Assembly: GCF_043641665.1 (NCBI RefSeq)
Contig: NC_092189.1
Span: forward strand, 19,387,333 to 19,451,332
DNA from: Enoplosus armatus
Lineage: Eukaryota > Chordata > Actinopteri > Centrarchiformes > Enoplosidae
DNA: 64,000 bases
Direction of reading: 5' to 3'
Shown: one piece after another, positions 14,103-25,335 of the stretch
How positions within the stretch are numbered: position 1 is the stretch's first letter
How the letters are laid out: the number at the start of each line of letters is the position of its first letter
Program-made: the position numbers and the translations under genes
The notes under the pieces: model-generated
What the model saw: only the letters and a program-made list of their open reading frames with translations
What the model was told of the DNA's origin: nothing
Databases searched by the model: none

Positions 14103-14834
14103 GGTGGAAGCAGGGCCGGCTCTGGGCATAGGCGAACTAGGCGGTCGCCTGGGGCGCCACCTGCCGGAGGGGGCGCCGCTCCAAGCCTTCAGAAAAAAAA
14201 AATGAAAACAACAAATAAAATAAAATAAATAATAGTTACAATTTAGAGCCCCGACAGGCGCCCTTTCCTCGTGCTCTGCCTTGAAAATAAAAAATGAACA
14301 AATACTGAAAAAAAAAACAACAACACCCGCCCCCCTCCCCATTGTTTGTCATTATTGGTTTGACCTGGCCTGAAACTGACCTGCACCGTATAAGGTGGGA
14401 GAGGGCAGAGGGGGAGGGGGCGACTTATCAGTGCGCATCTCAGGCAGCAGTTTGATATTGACAGACGTGACAAAGTCAATTTTTTGAGACAATTACCATC
14501 ATGAAAAGGCCGTCAAAGCCCTCAGGGTCAGCTTTCAGAAAAAGAAGAAAAGAGGAGGCGGAAAAGAGGTCGCAGTATAGAGGTATGTCATCTTTTCTAA
14601 CATTAAAAATGACCCTGTTTTATTGATGTTATTTAATTTAATTATTATTTTATTCTTATTTATATTTTATAGTGTGTGCTAGATGTGTGTTTGATCAACA
14701 ATTAAACCTTTAAGGTCTGTCATACAGCTGTTGTTATTAATGTTATAATATTTGCCGTGTATGCGCGCGTGGGGGGGGGAAATCATAATCTCGCCTAGGG
14801 CACCAAAATGGCTAGGGCCGGCACTGGGTGGAAG
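14103..14834 (+). mobile_element. Internally deleted hAT-superfamily DNA transposon with 8-bp target duplication
   Basis: The element itself spans 14111-14826 (716 bp). It starts CAGGGCCGGCTCT, and its right end read inverted is CAGTGCCGGCCCT, giving a 13-bp terminal inverted repeat with two mismatches. It is flanked by an exact 8-bp direct repeat, GGTGGAAG, at 14103-14110 and 14827-14834, the target-duplication length typical of hAT transposons. Inside, only a first transposase-like coding exon remains (14501-14582); the rest of the transposase is absent, so the copy should be non-autonomous. Intact duplication and readable ends suggest insertion not very long ago. Confidence 0.88.
14501..14582 (+). 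pseudogene. Residual first coding exon of a hAT transposase
   Basis: An ATG opens a 27-codon basic peptide beginning MKRPSKPSGSAFRKRRK and ends in AGAG followed by a good donor, GTATGT. A short Lys/Arg-rich start of this type is what I associate with vertebrate hAT-derived zinc-finger (TTF/ZMYM1-like) transposases. No downstream exon with the zinc finger, RNase H-like core or dimerisation domain exists between it and the right terminus, so this is an orphan exon left by internal deletion of the transposon. Whether it is transcribed or spliced to a flanking sequence cannot be judged from DNA alone. Confidence 0.6.
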
Positions 14835-17595
14835 GTTACAGAAGCAAACACTAGTGGCATGAGAGAACAGATAATAGCTGCTACGAAGTCCTCTGAGACC
14901 TCAGAAGACTTGCACTTGGTGCATATGGTTTACTAGAGTTAAAAACAGAGGAAGAAATCCAGCAGCTTCAGTCTCTGTCGGACAAATTCCACTGTATCAT
15001 CCAACCACTGGCTCCCCATTTTGAACCACTTGTAGAAAATGAACAGCCATGATAGGATATATATTGCTGCTCCTGCTGTTGTCAGTTTGGCTGGATGTAC
15101 AGTCATGTTACCTCCTATAAATTATCTCCCTCGTCAGATAAGATCACACACGCACATACGCCCACATGCCAGCATAGCAATACACACACAAAGCAGGAGG
15201 CAACAACAATTCTGTGATAGCAATAAAATAATCCTGTCCTTGAATCTAATCTCTACTACCTCAACTGTAGACAAACTCCACTCCAGTGTAATTAAAGCTG
15301 ATTTAGCATGATTTACACGCTGCGGGCAAGATAAAATAAACATGATTAGGTTAGACAAATACTGAGGTCAATATTTTTGAAGGCTTGGAAATTAATAATA
15401 CATTTTGTATGATAAACACTTGCACCGTAGGCTCCAAGCATAGAATACTAAGCAGTTGGGTTGCAGTGCCAAGCAAGGATCTGGGGCCCCCTGCTGTTAT
15501 CGACTCAACCTCTTTGTTAATTGCTGAAATATGTCTCTTAAGGCACTTGTTATCCCTAGAAAAAAGGGGCATAATGTGCTTTGAATTTGCAATATCAAGA
15601 CAGAGACAGTGTCGCTTTTTTTGTCTTTTATATTCTCATTCTTATTTTGGAACAAACATTTTCAACCCACTATTAGTATTTTATTTCAAAAGCACACAGC
15701 TGTATTTGTTCTGAATACGTGCAGCTATCACAGCCTTAAGTACTCATTTTGTCGCTGTACCTTTACATCTGCACCTTTACACAAGAACACTAAGACTAAA
15801 CTTGATGCAAATGATGCTCTGCAATGTCTGCAATGCAAGATCTGGGACACCCTTTGTTTCCAGTGATTTTCACCTGAGAAGGACTGGAACCTGGGAGAGA
15901 AAGAAAATAATGTCCTGCTCATTGTGAGCTGCTTATCGCAAGCACTCAGCAGTGTCATCCTCTAAAATTAGCTTGTGCTGGCTGAGCACTATCTGGTGAA
16001 GATAAAATAGGGGGTGGGGGGGTGGGATCAGTTATGCTGCATTATTAATCTTGAGATGTGGAGGGAAAGAAAGAGAGAAAAAAGAAAGGGAAGGGTAGAG
16101 AGAATTGAATGGAGAGAGGCGGACGTGGTGTGAGGAAAGGACAAGATAACTTCCCTTTGAACTTCCTTTACAAGCTGAAAAAAAAGGGAAAAACATTTAG
16201 CTAAATGAGGCTGCCACTTTCACCTGGGACAGCTGCAGTTTTAGGTGGGTGGAGAGTCTGCCACTACCTTGAGGTAAAGAAAAGTCAAGGAGATGACTGT
16301 CCCTCGGAGCTGGCGGGAAATCACTGTTTCCAGCGACACACAAACCTACAGCGGTGCTCTCTCTCAGATACAATCACACACACACCAACAGAAACATGAC
16401 TACCTCTTTTTTTATTTTCTGCCACAAGAGAGATTTTGGATGGCCTCATTGCACCCAATTTCACTTCTCACTTGGGTCGCGGCCACATTGCAGCTCTATA
16501 TCTATTCCTGAGGTCAAAATTCAATTACATCACAGTATAAATGTCTCAATTCAGTATAGTGTTTATTTTGTGATAAGCCACAGCCATGAAAACTTGATGT
16601 GTGGTTGTATTATACCTTGACTAATAGCTTGGGGTCTGAGGATCAACTTAGCTGTTTTTTCGCTATGTCTAACAGAGTACCTGTTATATAAGGCATTTAT
16701 ATCATTTGATATTTTGGTCATTCAGTAAATAGCTACTTATCCAGAGCAGCTATACAGGAAGTGGCTTCAAATGAGGCTGACTCAACAGATACCTAAGAGC
16801 ATATAACCACGCACAGTCAATTAATGATGCGCATGCATTTGTCTTCCCACTGAAAAGCATTTGCTGTTTGGTTGGGCCAAAATAAACCATGTGGGTTTGG
16901 TGCAGAAGATATGCAAAACTGAGCATTTATAAAAACACTTATCATAGTATCATATTTACCATAAGAGGCAATGATGTGATGCTCGTGAACCAAAATGACA
17001 TTTTCCACAGTGAGCCATGTATGGAAATGTCATCAGCGAAAACAAGGGAGTCCATCAGTCCACATCCACAATTTATGAATTCATGCATCTGGGCAGGTCA
17101 GAAAAAAAATGCCAGCGTGGCACTTCATCCACCAGTGATGAAAATCCAACCGTGATCCAGCAGGGTGGTTCAGGACAGGAGAGGGTTTTCAAGATAAAGC
17201 TGCTATAAAAAATGAATGACTATTTGCAACAAACACAGTGGCTCCTGAATCATTCATGGGTCATGTAATGGAAAAGTATGAAGGAACGAGTGACAGAGGA
17301 AACCCTTTACCTAGACAAACTTCCATGAAACAACAAGATGCAGGGGATAGATGTCATTGAATCTCAGCAAGGCCTCTGACCAACGTGTTTATTTCTATCG
17401 TATGTTGTGTGTATAGTATATTGCTAGGCTGGATCAATGGGAGAGATTATCAGCCATGTATCTAAAGGTTGACAGTATCAGTGTCTACACAGACACACAC
17501 AGACACCATGGTTTACAATGCTGGATCTGAGATGTAGTTGTGGACTATCATCTCATTGGACAATTCATATGAATGAGTCTCTGAAATCCAAAAGG
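14835..17595. other. Intergenic stretch, no gene supported
   Basis: Contains scattered short open frames only. At 16008-16125 the sequence is G/A-rich with short homopurine runs. No coding exon identified. Confidence 0.5.
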
Positions 17596-17639
17596 TGATT
17601 GCATGATTACTGCATTGCTGTGCAGTAATCATGCAATCA
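17596..17639. repeat. Perfect 19-bp inverted repeat with 6-nt loop
   Basis: The left arm TGATTGCATGATTACTGCA (17596-17614) is exactly complementary to 17621-17639, separated by TTGCTG. The arms contain octamer-like ATGCAAT and TAATC/GATTA homeodomain-like words on both strands. It could be a cruciform or hairpin, a paired transcription-factor site, or the relic of a small fold-back element. The stem is shorter than a usual microRNA precursor. Confidence 0.9.
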
Positions 17640-18982
17640 ATTGAGAATTTTCAACATGTCGATAAACTAGTTTCTCCCTTACAGCCTATTATAATGTCTA
17701 TTTATGATTTGATTTGGCATTTTTTATATTATCACTTCATTTAATCCATTTTCTATCCTTTATTCTCACCTATTTCTAAAATCTATTAAAACATAACTTG
17801 ATGTGAAAAAAAGTGAAGTAGAAGTAATGTGGTCATTACACAGATAACTTTCTGCCTCTAACTTTCTTCGAGGCAAGCCACCGAAATGGTTCAGTGCATA
17901 AACTTCAGCCAAATAGAAATTGCTTTCTTGCTCAGAAAGTGAAGGGATATAATTCAACTGACCAAAAGCCTAAACGCAAGAGATTAGATCACCATAAAGA
18001 TCCCAGCCTCAAAGAGATGAACACCTCCCTGCCAGCACCGAGGACACAGAAAAGCCTGAGATCTGTCTAAATCGCTCTCTCAATTATCATAGCAGAAATG
18101 CTACAGGAGCATTCAAGGTCCTTTGATGATAAAGATGTCAGAATAAGAATAGCTCAAGTCACCAAGAGCAACGAATGTGAATTGAATTTTATTCATGATA
18201 TTGGTGCGGGAACATTCAGTAAACGACTGTCAAAGTCATGTAAGTGCATAAAGACAGGTGCAACTTCAAGTACAACACAACCTCAGTTAAAAGGCAAGAG
18301 GACAGTGCCACACATAACGCAACAGCTGCTGCATTTCTGGGTCCGTTTTATACTGCAGACATTGGGGTTGATGAAGATAGTCTTTCACGACACTTCGCTT
18401 TTCTCTGAGAAAATCTGCGTTCACTTGACACTACCACCAGATGGTGCCAAAGTGAGGGATTTGCAAACCCTACATCTAGTAGCATCTAGTAGCTTAGTAG
18501 TAATACAAAAATCCAAATGAAACTTATATATAATGATGTTAAACATACATACAATTATTAGTATCCTAATATGTTAAATTGCAGCATGGTAATATCCAGC
18601 TGTTCGAAATTCTGTTAATTATGCTAGCCACTTTAAAGACCCTATGCAGCCCACACACAGGTGTTTTCACTTATTGTGCTTGACTAGACCTCGTAGCAGG
18701 ACTGTGTGGCCGTGTACTGTGCTTGATTGACAACTGGCTCATTCTCCTATTAGCCCAGCCACACTTTCAACATTTATTCTTTTTAGTTCATGAAGTTTGC
18801 TGACATCATATAATTCCAGGCAAATACATAGCTTCAACCTGAGCAGAGGTCTAATTAACCAATGAGGGCGTGCATTATTTTTAACATGCATGTTAAATTA
18901 AGCCATTACTGCCTAAGTACAGCTGAGGCGGACAGTTGAGTCTACAGCTGAGGCTGAGATGTCTAAATAGGTACAATGAAGG
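17640..18982. other. Intergenic stretch, no gene supported
   Basis: The 140-aa open frame at 18098-18520 has no recognisable domain and no good exon borders. A CTCF-like word CCACCAGATGGTGCC lies at 18435-18449. Short direct repeats of CATCTAGTAG occur near 18472-18495. Confidence 0.45.
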
Positions 18983-19428
18983 TTTAAAGGAAAAGTTCGA
19001 CATTCTGGGAAATGCTCTTATTCCCTTTGTTGCTGAGAGTTAGATGAGAACCACGATACCACTCCACACTAATTAAGTAGTTAGAGCTAGGAGGTGATTA
19101 ACCTGCCTTGGCATAAAGACTGGAAGCAGGGGGAGACAGCTAGCCTGGCTCTGTCCAGCTAAAACCCACCAGCACCTCTAAAGCTCACTAATTAACATAT
19201 TTTGTTTTGTTTTTTGTTAGTGTAAATATGCGTTTTTAACAATTTCACTTGGCGTCGTCACGAGGTTGCCAAACAACCAGTGGAGACTCCAGGAAGTCAC
19301 TGCGCAACACTAACTTGCCACGAAAGCTGTTTCTCCCTGCTTTCAGTCTTTATGCTAAGCTAAGCAAACTGCCTCCTGGCTCTAGCTTCATGCCTACCGG
19401 ACAGATGGAAGTGGTATTGATCGGCTCT
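18983..19428. mobile_element. Fold-back (long inverted-repeat) MITE-like element
   Basis: The left arm includes GCATAAAGACTGG...GGGGGAGACAGC (19111-19140) and the right arm its inverted counterpart GCTGTTTCTCCCTGC...CAGTCTTTATGC (19326-19355). Further matching blocks flank them: GATACCACT on the left (about 19057) and AGTGGTATTGATC on the right (about 19409). It has no coding capacity. I recognise this AAAAGTTCGACATT...GAGAGTTAGATGAGA sequence as a high-copy repeat of percomorph fishes. The outer part of the right arm seems truncated. Confidence 0.75.
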
Positions 19429-22400
19429 TTTCCCCCTACAGTGGTAAGGATCTAAGAACAGCAAAGTTGTCTGTTCCATTTTTCATACAGTCAACAACTT
19501 AGTTTTCTGGTTTGTAAGATCTATTACAACCTAACATGGCTGGAAATGTGGCTGTACCATTTTGGTCGTGACAGTGTTGTACTGTCACTGACTGTCTAAC
19601 CACGGACTTTAGAAGCAGTAGAGATAAAATATAGGACTGTAAGGTCTGATAACAGTGAATACAGCATCAACTAGGAAGTCACCAATATAGGCCACCTGCC
19701 ACACTCTCTCGAACATATATACACTATAACATTATGTGCACGCAGACGTATATACAGATGACACACACACACACGCCTCTTTTCAAGTTGAAGCTTTAAT
19801 CCAAAGGGTTTTGAAATCTGCAGCTGCAGAAGAGATATATGCAGTTACATCATGTTGGACTTTGTTTATATCTCATTTCAAATACAAGGTGGCTTTTTCC
19901 TTTCAGCAGCAGAGGGAGAAAAATCAATAGGCAGAATAATGATGCTGTTGTCTGTATTGCTTCCACACCTTTACATTCACTGTCATCAATTTACAACACA
20001 GCCTTTAGACCGCATCCTCGCCTTTTATTCATCGGCTCTCTTATTTATTGTAACAGCTGCGGGTGTGGGGGCGAGGGAACATGTGTGTGTAGCGTGTGTG
20101 CATATGTATATGTGTATGCGTGTGTGAGGGAGAGAAGCCAGGAAGTGGTAAGAACATGAAGAAGGAGCTATTAGAAAATTAGAGAGGAGGTGTGAGAGAG
20201 AGGTAGCGAGAGATCACAGAGGAAGGTAAAGCGTCTTTTGAGGTGAGATTTTCTTACAGACCTTTTCAACACACTACACGACTTTAAGCAGCAAGGCTTT
20301 GGTTGAAGAGGTTGGCTAGTGGTCCGCCTGCTCGCCAGCCTGCATAATGATGGGAAAAGAGGAAATGTTCTTACTCCGAGCCGAAGATAAAAGGATTTGT
20401 AAGGGTATGTAAGTACAGAAGAGGAGTCGAGAGAGCGATCAATAATTAATTTACTTTCAACAGTCAAGGGCAATTAACACGCTTTTTTGCCCATTACCCG
20501 CCTAAAAGGGCCGACGCTGTGGCTCTAGCCCCTAATCTCGCTGACCATTGTCACAATCGAGGATTACACAGCTAACAAATCGATGCACACACACACAGAC
20601 ACAGAAACACGCACACGCTCCCCTAACCACTGGAGACTTGGATTAGAGGCAGTTTTGTATAGTTACAAATGTCGAACATGCAGGATTTTGTTGCATTAAC
20701 CTCCGTCCCGAAGAACAGGATGGCTGAGCGAGTCGCTGTTTGTTTTACAAACAATGTTGTGCCTCTGTTATCCATCACAAAAATGCAATTGCAAAAATGT
20801 AATGGCATATCAATATCCAATGTGGCCTGAATATTTAGAGCAGAACGCAAAGAGTCACTGTGGTGTGACCGTGTGTACCCTTGTACAAACACACTCTTCT
20901 GGGACTCTTTGAATTTGTTACACTGGCAGCAGGGCAGGTTGGTGCCTGAGATACTTTTCTGTACAAAAAAGGTGAGAGGTTTGTTCCCTTCAATTGTCTG
21001 AGTTTCCATTCCTTCCTTTCAGGAGAATCTTTGTCTGCTTCATAAAATGGATCAGGGGCAACCACTGGATGTTTGATTCTGTTTACTTTTAGTGACTCCC
21101 TATATGTTGCAACTATATTCACAGTCTACATTCCTACATATACATTGTGTGTGTCTCTCTGGTACTTCATATGTCAATTGTGTCCTAAATTCTAAGATAG
21201 TAGTCCTCTGAGATCGTCTTCATAAGCTCTTGCAGCCAGTGAATGATTTTCTAGATAGGGATCTCCACTCCACTGCATTCATCAGTATTTCTCATATGGA
21301 ATATGTTGCCAGGGAAACAAAATGTACGCATGATGAGCTGACCTCAGAGTCAAGATCAAACTCTGCATAAGAAGCATATTTCAGCATCTCATCCAGCCCC
21401 AGTATTACCTGATGTAAATGTGTTGCAGATTCTTTTTTTTTTTCTTCTTTTTTTTAAACTGGGTCAGAAAACCCAACTTGTCCGGGGAAGCAGGCTCAGA
21501 GATGGATGATACCCAAAGCTTTGGGGAATAGATTTAACATAGACTGGATTCTGGAGCTGTGACACCAGTGATTACTGCTGAACCGACAGGAGGGAAAGCT
21601 CATTTAACTAAGTAACTGCCAGGGGATCTTTTTTTTTCCTGCCCAAACTGAACATGTGTACTAAAACTGATGAAGGGGAATGAGTGCTTTAAAGCAACTT
21701 ACTCGCTATATTACACACATACACGTTGCTGTCTCACTAGATGGGTCAGAGCACAAAGCTGCCAGGAGCAGGTAGGAGTTCATTGTCTTCCTCAAGGACA
21801 AATCAGCATGGATGGAATCTGTGTTTATTTTTCCTGTATAATAAAGACCTGAGGATGTTTGTTTTCAAACTATTTTTTACCCGTTTTACATAGTCTCTTT
21901 CCTTCCCTCAGAGGCTCTAATCAGATTTTGTTACTGTTAATTACTGGCTGTGGTACGGAGGGAAGCTTCCTATTACAAGTGGCTCTTTTTCAACGGGCAA
22001 ACATAAATCAGTGCTATCACATTTTTATTACTGTCCATAATTCATATCATATCGACAAAACTAAGAACAAAACTGACTGATATAAGTAAACAAATCTGTA
22101 CATATCTAGTATTTAAGATGACTTGTGGCTCTTTCAAAATGTTTAAAATAATTAAAGGAGGATTTAGATGCAGGCTTAATAAAGAAGCTTCCTATATTAA
22201 TAATATATTCTTATATTATATAAGATTCTTATATTGTTTAGCCAAGATCCATGAAGGCTTGGCCCTGGGCTGCTTTTGGACTGCTGACGTTTTGAAGGCT
22301 GACACATAGTATTTTTCACTTTGCACTTCACTAGATGGTGATTTTTTTTTTCTTTCATCATGTAGCTTTGTAGCATGATGTTTACCTGCAGCCTGATTAT

Positions 22401-25005
22401 GGTGCTGCTTTCTTGGACAGCTCTCGCGATAAATACATTTTCAAATTGATGCAATTGATGCCTGGGCTCGCAGTGGTACATAAAGAATAAACCAATTCTC
22501 CAAGGAAAAATTATTGTTATTACTATTGAGCCATAATTGTAAATATATGTGCAGTTATGGTAAATCATCGTAAACCTCATAGACAGACAAAACAGTGCTG
22601 CATTTAGTTTGAATCACGTTGGATAAAGAATTTCATTCCTGTGATGATACACACAGAGGAAATAAGCTCAATAATATTGTATTATATTCTAACTCTCAAT
22701 TATTTTCCAGCCTGTCATGATGTATTTATTAATCAGTTTCTTGTTTCAGCAAGTTTTCATTTCATTACTGAGTTATGTTTATGATTATCAAGTCTAAGCT
22801 CCACAAAGACAAAGAAGCACTTAGTTGCAGCTGTTTTTTAGTCAGTGACAGCAGTGTAGGCGCAGAAGCAGCTGTCCGTGTGTAGATTACATCACGATAG
22901 TAGAGGGTGGCCATCGAGGACGAGCATACTGTACTCTCACACTGCAACTCAGTGAACTGCTAAATAAATTAGCTTACAGTGGTTGTTCACTTCATTGAGC
23001 AATGTCATTTTGCAAGCACTGATACACAGTCCATTTTGTTTGGTGCAGGGTACAGGCAGCTTACTAGCACTGCCGCCAGTCTCTGGATTACAGACATTAT
23101 TAGTGTTTGCCATTTTGCAGTCTGTTCATAGAGTAGGCTGATACATTTGTGACGGAGCAAATTGTACCCTATTTTAACACACAGGTTTATTTGTGATGAA
23201 AAAATATCCGGCTTTTGTGATCAAGAATTGTCAGATTCTTTGTTTGATTTCTGTTTTGGCTAATAGTCAAAAGCCATAACTAAAAAATCATCATCAAAAT
23301 CTAATCAGCTGTTCTTTAGGTTAAAACTTCCATCCATCAAATTCCATGGAAATCCAGTCATTTTGTGATAAATTACAAGACATAACCTTATTGGCAAAAG
23401 TAACAATGAAGTGCAACATTGATAAGAACTTGAATGAACTGGGATATTGGTGCATTAGACATGAACAATACTGACAGCTGTACCAGAAGATGGGCCTTGT
23501 TTGGGTAGTAAAATGTCTTCTGCATACTTGAACATGGCGCTGTTTGAAGCAATTATGAGTGTAAATATGAGCTACACACCCCAGTGTTGGCTGCTTTTAG
23601 CTCTACAGCCTTTCCATTTCCAATGAGTGGAGAAAAGTTAAATTTATTTGCAAAGCCTTTTCTATCAAACAAGTTTGTCACAAAGTGGTTTACAGAACAA
23701 AGCACATCAGTGCAGGTTAAAACAGGATACAAACACAGGGAAGAACAAGCAAATCACACATTTTAGGTGTGTTCACTGTTCCAAATCCTGAATCAGTTCA
23801 CAGCATCTTGGAATGCACACTAATAAACTGAATCGTTCCTCAATTAAAATCCTGAATATTTATTTAGTTATTTAAATATTTTTAAAGCATGATTCAGAAC
23901 TCTGCTCATATTTTCAGTTTATTGGCATGTAATTTAAATTTTGTTTGGGATTTTCAGACTCACATGCCAAAGGTCACCAGATGTCATAACCCAGATGTAT
24001 TAATTAAATATGGTACAGTGGACCATAGAGACTGGTTATTGTACAATACAGTATGTAAATGTGTTTATAAGAGGAATTGAATAATTGACCAATAAAGACG
24101 TAATCAAAATATTGTTTGACACAGATTAATATCAGTAATCCATGTTTATGTAAACAAAAAATATATGATATAAATTCTAACAGGGAAAAAATGATTTGAT
24201 TTGAAAGCTGTGTGTGTGTTTGTGCATAGATGTATGTGTCTGGGTGATGTGAAGCCCCCTATATACTACTTGGAAAATGAGTGGATTCCTCCCTCTGGTT
24301 TAGACAGAAAGATGACAAGATTATTATTGACTCTAGGACACGGACAGCAGCACCATGGATAAGAGCCTACCTACTGAGCCTGGCTTAGAGTCCTCAGAGG
24401 CAGCCGCTGGTGAGGTATTGCGAACGAGGAATAGTTAAGTGACATGTCTGTCATGAAACACATAGGGAATCGGCACCTCCTGCAGATGGAACTATCTGCA
24501 ACCTCTTATGCCGCAGCCTCGTCCAGAGCGGTGTCATATCACTGGGTTTATAACTCCTGCACTTGTGCATAGGAGGTGGTACAAAAACATCAGTCAGGTG
24601 GAGGGTGCACGGCTTGACTCTCCCTGTCCCCCTTTGTGCGCCGTACAGGGGCTAGTGAGCAGAAGGTTGACAGTTACCTAAGGCGATAGGGGGGGAATTG
24701 TAATGTGGATTTTTTTTTTTTTGCTGGTAGTGGTGGTGTTGGGTGGGTATATAAATAAATAAGACACCCAGCTGCTATTTACAGATATCCTCTTTCCCTC
24801 GTGTGTGCAGCCGACACACTCAGTGGAATCCCAATTTCCTCAAAATGTTTGTGGAGGATTGCAAGGTTGGATGCATTAAGATAAGTGTGAAGCTATACTG
24901 CCTCCCTGTGGACAGTTTATGAAAAGAAAAAGAAAATCACCACTGCCACAATCACACTAGACTGCCTCATGAATTATTGTCCATAGCAACAAAGGTGAGA
25001 GATAG
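19429..25005. other. Intergenic stretch, no gene supported
   Basis: Low-complexity spots are CA/TG-rich sequence at 19760-19773 and 20080-20130 and poly-T at 21431-21455. A CTCF-like site occurs on the minus strand at 24896-24911. The ATG at 24355 opens only about 27 codons without similarity. No exon can be supported. Confidence 0.45.
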
Positions 25006-25335
25006 ATTATATGGTCAAAAGGATGCGGACACCCTGTCCAAATACTTCAGTGTATCTTATTGAATGGTCCACAGAGAGCCTTGACCTCAACCATCCAATA
25101 CCTTTAGGATGAATTCAAAATGCAGACTGCGAGCCAGGCCTTATCGCCCGACATCAGTTCTCGATTTTAGCAATGTTCCTGTGGCTGAATGGGAGCAAAT
25201 TCATGCAATCAGGTTCCAAATCTTGTGGGACGCCTGACACCAGAAGAGTGGAGGCTGTTATAGCAGCCTACAAATGCCCATGGCTTTTGGAAGATGTTCA
25301 TCAATCACATATGGGTGTATATACGTGTGTAGTGT
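25006..25335 (+). mobile_element. Tc1/mariner-like transposon remnant
   Basis: The left end reads TATATGGTCAAAAGGATGCG, close to the terminal repeat of fish Tc1-like elements. It passes directly into sequence corresponding to the end of a Tc1 transposase gene (for example CTTGACCTCAACC, CGAGCCAGGCC, GTGGCTGAATGGGAGCAAAT, AGAGTGGAGGCTGTTATAGC) and then CACATATGGGTGT near the right terminus. Frames are broken by small indels and stops, most of the transposase is missing and the right terminal repeat is cut short, so it is dead. Orientation is inferred from the transposase strand. Confidence 0.8.

Noticed and set aside
20171..20473. 100-aa minus-strand frame
   Set aside because: No recognisable domain, partly over purine-rich sequence, no supporting splice sites.
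24355..24440. Short ATG-initiated frame beginning MDKSLPTEPG
   Set aside because: Only about 27 codons, no similarity, no exon borders; most likely chance.
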